From JAUSKF01 sp964355005 (GTDB lineage: Bacteria; Patescibacteriota; Minisyncoccia; UBA6257; WO2-44-18), in assembly GCA_964355005.1 (NCBI GenBank), contig CAYHBX010000016.1:1-18566 (forward strand): 18,566 nt of DNA. The letters are read 5' to 3'. Of this stretch, positions 1-6,117 are shown piece after piece. The notes under the pieces are model-generated. The model searched no databases, was not told the DNA's origin, and worked only from the letters and a program-made list of their open reading frames with translations. Position 1 is the stretch's first letter; each line of letters starts with the position of its first letter. A program made the position numbers and the translations under genes.

Positions 1-63
1 CCTATGAGGTATTCTATGAGCTAACAGGTGTTGCACTTCAAAGTTGAATGTACCCCGAAGCCC

Positions 64-93
64 TTGACAAGTGGATATGAAGTATGCTATATT
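64..93 (+). promoter_or_regulatory. Promoter of the cold-shock gene
   Basis: A perfect -35 box TTGACA (64-69) and a -10 box TATATT (88-93) are separated by 18 bases, with an extended -10 TG motif (TGC, 85-87). Transcription should begin near base 100, leaving a leader of about 75 bases before the ATG at 176. This is one of the two best -35 boxes in the window. Confidence 0.75.
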
Positions 94-107
94 TAGGACG
101 CTGTGTA

Positions 108-132
108 CCCCTCACATAAACTATGTAAGGGG
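108..132 (+). promoter_or_regulatory. Hairpin in the cold-shock mRNA leader
   Basis: Bases 108-118 pair with 122-132 (CCCCTCACATA against TATGTAAGGGG) with one mismatch and a three-base loop, close to the predicted 5' end of the transcript. Long structured leaders are known for cold-shock genes, where folding changes with temperature and controls stability and translation. That this hairpin acts so is inference. The 3' arm runs into GGGCGAGGCTA (130-140), which recurs upstream of the GIY-YIG gene. Confidence 0.5.
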
Positions 133-175
133 CGAGGCTAGGAGAACTCGTCGATCCTCTACAAACAAAAATCAA

Positions 176-373
176 ATGCAAGGAACTATTAAAACTCTTA
201 CCGACAAAGGCTTTGGATTCATCGCCCGCGAAGGTGAGGCAAAAGACTTGTTCTTTCATTCTAAGGATTTACAAGGTGTAACCTATGATGAACTGCAAGT
301 CGGCGATGTCGTAACTTTTGAGGTCACTCAGACCGAAAAAGGCGCGGCTGCCATCAACGTGAAAAAGGCGTAA
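176..373 (+). CDS. Cold-shock protein, CspA family
   Basis: A 65-residue single cold-shock domain, the normal length for CspA-type RNA chaperones that bind single-stranded RNA and DNA in the cytoplasm. RNP1 is seen as KGFGFI (residues 11-16) and RNP2 as DLFFH (24-28), followed by the usual VGDVVTFEV strand and an ending close to AAAINVKKA. The frame stays open upstream to a GTG at 71, but that stretch covers the promoter and leader hairpin and has no cold-shock homology, so the ATG at 176 is chosen. No Shine-Dalgarno sequence is visible. It has its own promoter and a strong terminator, so it is a one-gene transcript. Family is certain; which paralogue is not. Confidence 0.95.
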   Translation: MQGTIKTLTDKGFGFIAREGEAKDLFFHSKDLQGVTYDELQVGDVVTFEVTQTEKGAAAINVKKA

Positions 374-383
374 GCCTTATCCC

Positions 384-420
384 AAAAACCGCCCCGATTA
401 ACATCGCGGGCGGTTTTTGT
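384..420 (+). terminator. Rho-independent terminator after the cold-shock gene
   Basis: An 11-bp perfect stem (AAAAACCGCCC, 384-394, with GGGCGGTTTTT, 408-418) ends in a T-run. The A-run on the left arm means it could also work on the minus strand. Confidence 0.9.
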
Positions 421-427
421 TTTCCGG

Positions 428-456
428 TTTACTTATCTAAATTTTCCTGCTACGAT
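428..456 (+). promoter_or_regulatory. Promoter for a leaderless mRNA (zincin-like gene)
   Basis: TTTACT (428-433), a 17-base spacer and TACGAT (451-456) with an extended TGC (448-450). Six bases separate the -10 box from the ATG at 463, so transcription should start at or next to the start codon. No Shine-Dalgarno is present, which fits a leaderless message. Confidence 0.6.
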
Positions 457-462
457 ATTTAA

Positions 463-1224
463 ATGAATAAAAAACTATTTATATCAGCAGTAGTATTATC
501 ATTAGTCGCGGTTGCCGGTATCGCCGGGGCGACCCATTCTTGGGGAGGTTATCACTGGGCACGAACCTCCAATCCCTTCACGGTAAAACTAGGCGACAAC
601 CTCTCCAGCGCCTGGGATCCTTATCTTGGCACTACCTCCTATGACTGGACCCTATCCAGCGTCCTTGATACTAGCGTCATCCTCGGCACCGTCAGCCCGA
701 AAACCTGTAAAGCAACCGCCGGACAGGTTCAGGTCTGCAACAGCAAATATGGAAGGAACGGCTGGCTAGGCATCGCCAGCGTCTGGGTCAGCGGCGGCCA
801 CATCACTCAAGGCACGGTTAAAATGAACGATACTTATTTCAGCACAGCAAAATACAACACTCCGGCCTGGAAAAACCTGGTACTCTGCCAAGAAGTCGGC
901 CATACCTTCGGCCTAGACCACCAAGATGAAGACTTCAACAATTCCCCTCTCGGAACCTGCATGGATTACACCAGCGACCCGACCCCGAACCAGCACCCGA
1001 ACCTACATGACTACGAAATGTTGGAATCAATCTACTCTCACCTGGACACATCAACTACTTTGAGCCAAACCACCTCCGCCTCTGCCGGACTGGAAGTAGA
1101 CCACAACAACCCAAGCTCCTGGGGAAAGATCGTCAGTTCTTCTTCCGACAAACGGTCCACGGTACACGAGAAGAATCTCGGCAAAGACGATAAGCTATTC
1201 ACTTTCGTCATCTGGGCGGAATAA
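463..1224 (+). CDS. Secreted zincin-like metallopeptidase homologue with an altered zinc motif
   Basis: 253 residues. Residues 1-23 form a signal peptide (basic start, hydrophobic core, AGA before the likely cleavage), so it is exported. The core carries QEVGHTFGLDH (143-153) followed by a Met-turn-like CMDYT (166-170). This resembles the HExxHxxGxxH zinc site of matrixin-like (M10) metallopeptidases. The first zinc-binding His is Gln143 (codon CAA); Glu144, His147 and His153 remain. Four cysteines (82, 92, 142, 166) could form disulfides. Residues past about 195 are Ser/Thr/Lys-rich and resemble no domain I know. The 36-base gap to greA suggests co-transcription. The zincin fold is likely; activity is uncertain, since Gln may be fixed in this subfamily or mark a non-catalytic binder. 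Confidence 0.75.
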   Translation: MNKKLFISAVVLSLVAVAGIAGATHSWGGYHWARTSNPFTVKLGDNLSSAWDPYLGTTSYDWTLSSVLDTSVILGTVSPKTCKATAGQVQVCNSKYGRNGWLGIASVWVSGGHITQGTVKMNDTYFSTAKYNTPAWKNLVLCQEVGHTFGLDHQDEDFNNSPLGTCMDYTSDPTPNQHPNLHDYEMLESIYSHLDTSTTLSQTTSASAGLEVDHNNPSSWGKIVSSSSDKRSTVHEKNLGKDDKLFTFVIWAE

Positions 1225-1260
1225 CACGTGCAAATCCCCAGGCGGAGGCATGAAAAATTA

Positions 1261-1785
1261 ATGGTCCGCGACGAAAGCCCGATACCGATGACGGAGGAGG
1301 CATACCGACGGCTACGCGAACGACTGACAACGCTAAAAAAATCACTGCCGGAACAAATTGCTACCACAAAAGCGGCGGCGGATCTGGGCGACCGGTCGGA
1401 AAATGCCGAATATCAAATCTCCAAAAGCCGGCTCCGGGGTACTCACCGGCAAATTTTGATGATAGAAAATCAGATCAAAAGAGCAACAGTGATACAAGTT
1501 AAAAGTAAAATGGGGAAAGTGGAGCTGGGATCAACGGTGGTCCTACAAACTTACGACGAACGAAGCCGACGCCAAAGGTCGGCTCTCCGACCGATAGCGT
1601 CGGAGCCAACGACAAAACAACTGACCTTCCGCATCCTCGGCCCGTTTGAGGCCGACCCCAGCAAGGGAAATATCTCCGACCAATCCCCGCTCGGAAAAGC
1701 GCTGATCGGACACAAGGCCGGCGATGAAATTTCTCTCAAAGTCGGAACAGATGAAAGAAAATATCGGATACTGGAGGTGCAGTGA
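1261..1785 (+). CDS. greA: GreA/GreB-type transcript cleavage factor
   Basis: Gre factors enter the RNA polymerase secondary channel and rescue backtracked complexes by stimulating RNA cleavage. Residues 10-78 form the N-terminal coiled coil, with GDRSENAEY (43-51) at its tip keeping the acidic pair (Asp44, Glu47). The C-terminal FKBP-like domain ends with GPFEAD, the SPLGKALIG block and AGDEI. It is 174 residues against about 158 for the usual GreA. The surplus is a basic loop at about 101-118, encoded by a palindrome (1566-1603), between two strands of the C-terminal domain. The start is ATG 1261, with GGAGG at 1244-1248 a little far upstream; GTG 1228 and ATG 1288 are alternatives. It probably shares a transcript with the gene before it. 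Confidence 0.9.
   Translation: MVRDESPIPMTEEAYRRLRERLTTLKKSLPEQIATTKAAADLGDRSENAEYQISKSRLRGTHRQILMIENQIKRATVIQVKSKMGKVELGSTVVLQTYDERSRRQRSALRPIASEPTTKQLTFRILGPFEADPSKGNISDQSPLGKALIGHKAGDEISLKVGTDERKYRILEVQ
1566..1603. repeat. In-frame double palindrome inside greA
   Basis: Outer arms CCGACGC (1566-1572) and GCGTCGG (1597-1603) and inner arms GGTCGG (1577-1582) and CCGACC (1587-1592) all match perfectly. They are separated by a 4x4 internal loop and closed by a four-base loop. The unit encodes residues 102-115 of GreA, exactly where the protein is longer than its family. This looks like a small palindromic element captured in a surface loop. Confidence 0.7.
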
Positions 1786-1790
1786 TTTCT

Positions 1791-1819
1791 TTGCAAAAAT
1801 AATAGAAAAATTGTATTAT
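1791..1819 (+). promoter_or_regulatory. Promoter for a leaderless mRNA (coiled-coil protein)
   Basis: TTGCAA (1791-1796), a 17-base spacer and TATTAT (1814-1819). The ATG at 1827 lies 7 bases past the -10 box, where transcription should begin. No Shine-Dalgarno is seen. Confidence 0.65.
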
Positions 1820-1826
1820 ACCAATA

Positions 1827-2456
1827 ATGTCTAACTTCTTGCAACTGTTTTTCGCTAAAACTTTTATCCTTTTTTATTCTCTCGTTGGCGCAGGTTTACT
1901 GACCCCGCCCACGACGGAAGCCCCCGCGCCGACACCGGAACCCGTTGTTGAAATTAAACCGGCGGAAACGAAAATCGAAACCAAAATTGTCATCCAAGAC
2001 CTAGCCAAGGACAAGATCAATAAATACGAATCGGATATTTCCACGCTGAAAAATCAGGTTTTACAGTGGCAATCGGAAAGCACCCTGCTAAAAACCAGGA
2101 TCAGCCAAACTTATAAAGAAGTTAAAGAACTTTCAAACTCCCTCGGATGGACGGCTAGGATATACCCCAATGATGCCGAAAAACAGAACTATATGACTAT
2201 GTTCGCCGTCATCGACGTAAATATGTCACCCGTAGCGAATCTGGCCGTCAGAATGCTAAAGCAGGAATACAACAGCGCGGCCGGATATGTTACGGCGGCG
2301 GAAAAGATCTATGTTACCGACTCCAATGGGTTCGTGAAAAATCTGAATATTAATCTGGAACGGGACGGCTCCGGAAAGCTGAAATACTATTACAAGTTTT
2401 TCAACAGCAGCGGCGAGCAGGACAAAGCATTGTTTAATTTTCCATCCGGAAATTAA
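1827..2456 (+). CDS. Membrane-anchored or secreted coiled-coil protein of unknown function
   Basis: 209 residues that I do not recognise. Residues 8-24 are a hydrophobic segment that may be an uncleaved anchor or a signal peptide. A Pro/Thr/Glu-rich stretch (about 26-48) follows, then a charged heptad-like helix (about 55-105, with leucines spaced as in a coiled coil). A C-terminal globular part (about 106-209) is rich in Tyr, Asn and aromatic strands. The order anchor, proline linker, coiled coil, domain suggests a surface or envelope protein held off the membrane. It has its own leaderless-type promoter and is followed by a terminator shared with the opposing gene. Function unknown. Confidence 0.8.
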   Translation: MSNFLQLFFAKTFILFYSLVGAGLLTPPTTEAPAPTPEPVVEIKPAETKIETKIVIQDLAKDKINKYESDISTLKNQVLQWQSESTLLKTRISQTYKEVKELSNSLGWTARIYPNDAEKQNYMTMFAVIDVNMSPVANLAVRMLKQEYNSAAGYVTAAEKIYVTDSNGFVKNLNINLERDGSGKLKYYYKFFNSSGEQDKALFNFPSGN

Positions 2457-2485
2457 AAACATTCCCAAACGGCGGGAATGTTTTG
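2456..2485. terminator. Bidirectional terminator between convergent genes
   Basis: AACATTCCC (2458-2466) pairs perfectly with GGGAATGTT (2474-2482) around a 7-base loop. A-rich sequence on the left and TTTT on the right let it serve both the plus-strand gene ending at 2456 and the minus-strand gene ending at 2487. Confidence 0.8.
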
Positions 2486-2486
2486 A

Positions 2487-2780
2487 TTAAGTCAGCAAAA
2501 TTTTGAAGATCCAGACCAGCCAGAGCGGACCAAGAAAGCAGATCAAAAGTCCGAAAATCAATATCGCGCCACCTAAAGCACCCGAAGTTCCGGGGGTTTC
2601 GGATCCGACACTTTTCAGTATCCAGTATCCCGCCACGGCACCACCAATGCTTAATGCGATTAACACGCCCCAAGGCAAAAAATAACCAAAAACAGCGCCG
2701 ATCACCGCTAGGACAGCAATTAGAAATCGAACATCAAAATCCTCGAAAATCTCAAGCACCCACTCGAACAAGGTCCACAT
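2487..2780 (-). CDS. Small polytopic membrane protein of unknown function
   Basis: 97 residues, largely hydrophobic. After an acidic amphipathic start (MWTLFEWVLEIFEDFD) there are about three membrane segments, roughly residues 20-35, 37-55 and 70-93, rich in Gly, Ala, Leu and Ile. A short polar loop (about 58-66, SVGSETPGTS) lies between the second and third. The frame is open up to 2816, but ATG 2780 has GGAGG at 2788-2792 with ideal 7-base spacing, so that start is chosen. It is divergent from the gene at 2863, and the two promoters nearly touch. I do not recognise the family. Confidence 0.75.
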   Translation of the reverse strand: MWTLFEWVLEIFEDFDVRFLIAVLAVIGAVFGYFLPWGVLIALSIGGAVAGYWILKSVGSETPGTSGALGGAILIFGLLICFLGPLWLVWIFKILLT

Positions 2781-2806
2781 AGCCGATCCTCCGATGAACT
2801 GATAAG

Positions 2807-2815
2807 AGAATAGCA
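2807..2815 (-). promoter_or_regulatory. Extended -10 promoter for the small membrane protein
   Basis: Read on the minus strand, TGC is followed by TATTCT (2815 down to 2807). The -35 region is weak, as is usual for an extended -10 promoter. It lies only a few bases from the divergent plus-strand -10 box. Confidence 0.5.
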
Positions 2816-2823
2816 CAAAAATT

Positions 2824-2832
2824 TGCTATACT
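2824..2832 (+). promoter_or_regulatory. Extended -10 promoter for the gene at 2863
   Basis: TGC followed by TATACT (2824-2832), with no clear -35 box. The start site would be near 2839, giving a short leader that includes GGGAG (2852-2856) before ATG 2863. Confidence 0.55.
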
Positions 2833-2862
2833 GACAGCAGCAAATTGAGACGGGAGCAAAAC

Positions 2863-3231
2863 ATGGGCCAATCAAAAGCCGTGATACTTGGTTATGGACC
2901 GGCCGATCTTTTAACACAAGTAAAAAAGGCGGGCTGGGTTGACTATGCCCCTCCGGACACCGGAAAAAATTTTGTTGGATTCTCCATTGACGGATACGTA
3001 CTGGCCGATGAGCCAGACCCGCTCTGTCCGGTAAAATTCCGCCTTACTCTGGAAAATTTGTCTACCGGAACAAAATTTGAAGTTTCGGGGTATTGTTATA
3101 AGGAAATCGTCCCAGCCATAGCAGCGGGCGTACTGACAACCGGAAACGTTACTTTTGCCGGACAATATCTTAGCTCCAACCCCCGCCCTCATCTTTGCCG
3201 CTTCGCGGCAACAATTGAAGTAATCAAGTAG
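2863..3231 (+). CDS. Small soluble protein of unknown function
   Basis: 122 residues with no signal peptide or membrane segment. The composition (VKFRLTLENLSTGTKFEVSG, then a run of alternating hydrophobic strands ending FAATIEVIK) suggests a mostly beta fold. Three cysteines (near 55, 82 and 111) are scattered and form no obvious metal site. The frame extends to a TTG at 2845, but GGGAG sits 6 bases before ATG 2863, which decides the start. It stands alone between its own promoter and a bidirectional terminator. I do not recognise the family. Confidence 0.75.
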   Translation: MGQSKAVILGYGPADLLTQVKKAGWVDYAPPDTGKNFVGFSIDGYVLADEPDPLCPVKFRLTLENLSTGTKFEVSGYCYKEIVPAIAAGVLTTGNVTFAGQYLSSNPRPHLCRFAATIEVIK

Positions 3232-3244
3232 TAATCGCAAGAAA

Positions 3245-3269
3245 AAATGACCCCACAAAAGGGTCATTT
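3245..3269. terminator. Bidirectional terminator overlapping the zinc-ribbon stop codon
   Basis: AAATGACCC (3245-3253) pairs with GGGTCATTT (3261-3269) around 7 bases. A T-run follows on the plus strand and an A-run precedes it, so it can stop transcripts from both sides. The TGA stop of the minus-strand gene (3264-3266) lies inside the right arm. Confidence 0.85.
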
Positions 3270-3551
3270 CAATTTTTTACCGCATTCCGGACAAAAGACC
3301 GGGCCGCGGACCGCCGCGTGCTGCTGACGACCGCAAGCCTTTCCACATTCTTCGCAATAGCCACCAATCGCCCGCACGATCGCATGATGATCGGGACTAC
3401 ACTTGCCGCCATAGGCCAGCAAATCGTTTTCCTTTTCGGCCAGCTCTACCGGGTCAACGGGATGGCTCGGCATCGGCAACAACGCGCCACAATTCGCGCA
3501 ATAAGTCGCTAGGTCACCCATCTCGTAGTGGCAATGAATACACGCGTTCAT
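3264..3551 (-). CDS. Double zinc-ribbon protein
   Basis: 95 residues. An N-terminal zinc ribbon has CIHC (4-7) and CANC (18-21). A C-terminal one has CEEC (about 66-69) and CPEC (about 87-90), with extra Cys/His in the middle (CSPDHH and KAC). Such paired CxxC knuckles bind zinc structurally and mediate protein or nucleic-acid contacts; the specific partner cannot be read from the sequence. AAGGAG (3559-3564) lies 7 bases before ATG 3551, a textbook Shine-Dalgarno. It is the last gene of the long minus-strand run, 46 bases after the membrane-protein gene, and ends in a terminator. Confidence 0.8.
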   Translation of the reverse strand: MNACIHCHYEMGDLATYCANCGALLPMPSHPVDPVELAEKENDLLAYGGKCSPDHHAIVRAIGGYCEECGKACGRQQHAAVRGPVFCPECGKKLK

Positions 3552-3597
3552 CTATCGTCTCCTTTCTTGAGAAGTTGTTTTTTGTGGCGGCGATTCT

Positions 3598-4161
3598 CTA
3601 GAACAAATTAAATGTGTAGTCTTCTACTACGTGAGCAACCAACGAAACGGCCGGACAAAACCAGAAAATGTGGAGGCGGACAGAAAACTCATCTTTCGAT
3701 TTCACAATCCGCGATCCGCACCAAAGGACGATCAACGCCGAAATAGCGAGGACCGGCCAATGCAGGATCCGATCCGGACCGCCATAAAACATCACAATGT
3801 GATCGGCGTCAATAAGATTGGCAATCACCGCCGAAAAAAATGCTACGCGCAATATAAAAGAAAACGCGTTACCGGAAACGGAGGATCCGAGGCAAAACCT
3901 CTCGATCTTGCGTTGGACTTTTTTGAATAACGAAACGCCGTCGTTGATCGGCCAAGGATCGTTATCGGTAACCCTTTTCACGCCCCGGAATCTGGCAAAG
4001 ATCAAGATCAGAATAGCCAGCAAAAATCCCAGCTGATATCCAAGCGCGAAGTGCGAGAAGTAGGCCATCATAGTCCACCCCCAATCCCAAATAGGATTTC
4101 TCAACTCGGTAATTGGCTTTTTAGCAGTGTCTATAAAATGCGAAACCCAATTTCCCCACAT
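3598..4161 (-). CDS. Polytopic membrane protein with a DxDH motif, function unknown
   Basis: 187 residues with about four membrane segments (roughly 33-58, 100-118, 132-150, 165-180). Potential metal ligands cluster at membrane edges: His37, DADH at 118-121, His134, His177 with Glu180 and Asp181. The DxDH pattern with later His/Asp is reminiscent of the YdjM/DUF457 membrane-bound metal-dependent hydrolases, but the match is weak and I would not transfer the name. GAGGAG (4168-4173) lies 6 bases before ATG 4161, choosing it over the GTG one codon earlier. It lies 45 bases after mraY on the same strand and probably shares that transcript. Confidence 0.75.
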   Translation of the reverse strand: MWGNWVSHFIDTAKKPITELRNPIWDWGWTMMAYFSHFALGYQLGFLLAILILIFARFRGVKRVTDNDPWPINDGVSLFKKVQRKIERFCLGSSVSGNAFSFILRVAFFSAVIANLIDADHIVMFYGGPDRILHWPVLAISALIVLWCGSRIVKSKDEFSVRLHIFWFCPAVSLVAHVVEDYTFNLF

Positions 4162-4206
4162 CACTATCTCCTCAAGGAACTAAAAGTCAGCTTAACAAAG
4201 GGCAAA

Positions 4207-5256
4207 CTAAACAACAAGATAACGCTCAAGGAAGAACAAGACTAAACCGAGGGCGCTAAAAATAGCGGAAATGATCCAAAAACGCATCGTCACTAAAGTT
4301 TCCGGCCAGCCCAAAGCCTCAAAGTGATGGTGGATCGGAGCGGAAATGAAAACCTTTTTCCCGCGCAATTTTTTACTTGTAACTTGAATGATTACTGATA
4401 AAGATTCCAGCACAAGAATAGAAGCGAAAAATGGCAACAGCAGAGTGGTGTTGGTCAGCATAGCGATGATTCCCATAGTGATACCGAGGGACATAGAGCC
4501 CGTGTCACCCATAAAAAATCTTGCCGGATAAATATTGAACCAAAGAAAAGCCAGCAACGCCCCGATGGTAACTCCCGCGAAGGCCGCCAGATCATAACGG
4601 CCAATGGCGAAAGCAACCACCGTCAGCGCGGCAAAAGAAAAAAGCATCACGCCCCCCGCCAACCCGTCTAAGCCATCCGTTTCATTAGCCGAAAAAGCGC
4701 TGGCGACGATAATAAAAACAAACAAAGGAATATACCACCAGCCGATCTCAAAATTACCAAAGAACGGTATATGCAAAATACTCCAGTCCAGACGGTAGTA
4801 GAACCAAAGCGCGCCAATAATTGCCAGCACCAGATAAAGCGCCAGCTTTTGAGTCATCCGCAGTCCCCCTCCATAGGGTCCAATCTTCAAAACTCCCAAA
4901 ATGTCATCCGCCAGTCCCAAAACCGCGGCTATCATCATCGCGGCGATCGGCAAATAAGTTTGCGCACGGTCAACGAAACTTAAATAAGTCCAAAAACCGT
5001 CAAACAACAGATCCAGTATCAAAAAAAGGATGGCCAGCCCCAGAACGGTGACCCAAATGATAGTGCCTCCCATGGTCGGCGTGCCGGATTTTTTAGCGTG
5101 TAATTGGGAAAATACCGGCGCGGATTCGCTGGATCGGATCTGCTTAGCGGCATGGAATCTGACCAGCAAACGGGAAATAAAAGGCGTCAAAGCCAGCGCC
5201 ACTAAATAGGACAGGAGGGATAAGCCAATAACTCTAACTGCTTGCAGTACTACCAT
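4207..5256 (-). CDS. mraY: Phospho-N-acetylmuramoyl-pentapeptide-transferase
   Basis: MraY moves phospho-MurNAc-pentapeptide from its UDP carrier to undecaprenyl phosphate, making lipid I on the cytoplasmic face of the membrane. The 349-residue, roughly ten-segment protein keeps the family landmarks: KKSGTPTMGG (55-64), the aspartate pair of LGLADD (Asp117, Asp118), NETDGLDGLAGG (191-202), FMGDTGS with Asp251, and the histidine loop HHHFEALGW (309-317). Length is normal. The ATG lies 3 bases after the stop of the D,D-peptidase gene without a clear Shine-Dalgarno, so translation is probably coupled. This organism therefore makes peptidoglycan precursors itself. Confidence 0.97.
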   Translation of the reverse strand: MVVLQAVRVIGLSLLSYLVALALTPFISRLLVRFHAAKQIRSSESAPVFSQLHAKKSGTPTMGGTIIWVTVLGLAILFLILDLLFDGFWTYLSFVDRAQTYLPIAAMMIAAVLGLADDILGVLKIGPYGGGLRMTQKLALYLVLAIIGALWFYYRLDWSILHIPFFGNFEIGWWYIPLFVFIIVASAFSANETDGLDGLAGGVMLFSFAALTVVAFAIGRYDLAAFAGVTIGALLAFLWFNIYPARFFMGDTGSMSLGITMGIIAMLTNTTLLLPFFASILVLESLSVIIQVTSKKLRGKKVFISAPIHHHFEALGWPETLVTMRFWIISAIFSALGLVLFFLERYLVV

Positions 5257-5259
5257 AAG

Positions 5260-6117
5260 TTAGTTCAGAAACCATTCGTGTAAAATCTTGGTGTCGGCTT
5301 CACGCTGACTACTTCCCAAGATGATTATCAGCATCGGTCGTCCCTGATAATTAAATAAGGATATCAGATTCCCACCAGCTTCATCAATAAATCCGGTCTT
5401 TCCGCCCATAAAATCCGGTTGCCCGGCGAAAGGATGAGTAGCGCCATCAATAGCCTCCCGAGTGATCGCTAATATCTGCGGACGATCCCGGAAGATATAT
5501 CTCATCAGTAAAGCTAGATCTTCCGCGGTTGATTGATTAAGCGCGGAAAGCCCGCTCGGGTCAAAGAAGCGGGTATTTTTCATTCCCAGCTCCACCGCCT
5601 TTGAATTCATCTTTACGATAAATTGATCCTTGCCATAATTCTCCGCGACCACCACGGCGGCATCATTACTGGAAAATACCAACATGGAACGCAATAATTC
5701 CGCCAACGAATATTTCTTTCCGGCTACCAGAAAACCGGCCGCCCCCTCCGTAGCAACCGCGCTTCGGCTCACCGTTAGAAGCTGGTCATCGGCCAAATTT
5801 TCTATCGCTACTACTGCCGTCATCAATTTTACTAATGAAGCCAACGACCACTGCTTTTCCGGAGCCGAGGTAAATAATTCCGCGCCATTGGAAAGGTCCT
5901 TTACCAACGCGGCTACCGCCGAAACCGATGGCGGTAGTGTAACGGGATTAATGCTGTCCAGCACCAGAGCTGTTTGCTGGTTAACTACTTCGGACTCTGG
6001 ACTCTGGACTACAGACTCCGGCGTAGCCAGCCTCCCCCGATCGCTGGCAACCCAAGAACCGACCAAAACTATGGCCACCAAAAGCAGACTAATTAGATTG
6101 TGACGGTGTTGTCCCAT
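5260..6117 (-). CDS. D-alanyl-D-alanine carboxypeptidase (S11, PBP5/6-like)
   Basis: A 285-residue serine peptidase that trims the terminal D-Ala from peptidoglycan stem peptides outside the membrane. An N-terminal anchor or signal segment (about 7-24) and a Pro/Glu/Ser linker precede the catalytic domain. The three active-site motifs are intact: SLVK (Ser94, Lys97), SSN (149-151) and KTG (240-242). The C-terminal beta domain and amphipathic anchor of E. coli PBP5 are absent, so it is a short form. The frame is open to 6210, but ATG 6117 gives a proper export signal; it overlaps the end of scpB by 29 bases. The linker is encoded by a 7-base tandem word (5992-6019). Confidence 0.93.
   Translation of the reverse strand: MGQHRHNLISLLLVAIVLVGSWVASDRGRLATPESVVQSPESEVVNQQTALVLDSINPVTLPPSVSAVAALVKDLSNGAELFTSAPEKQWSLASLVKLMTAVVAIENLADDQLLTVSRSAVATEGAAGFLVAGKKYSLAELLRSMLVFSSNDAAVVVAENYGKDQFIVKMNSKAVELGMKNTRFFDPSGLSALNQSTAEDLALLMRYIFRDRPQILAITREAIDGATHPFAGQPDFMGGKTGFIDEAGGNLISLFNYQGRPMLIIILGSSQREADTKILHEWFLN

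Noticed and set aside
1..60. Tail of an upstream gene or a repeat (CTATGAG at 2-8 and 14-20)
   Set aside because: It is too short to assign; no recognisable coding or structural signal.
71..175. N-terminal extension of the cold-shock gene from a GTG at 71
   Set aside because: It covers the -10 box and the leader hairpin and encodes Arg-rich sequence with no cold-shock homology; ATG 176 gives the standard 65-residue protein.
3631..4245. Plus-strand open frames opposite the membrane protein and mraY end
   Set aside because: They are low in family-like composition, lack start signals, and overlap well-supported minus-strand genes.
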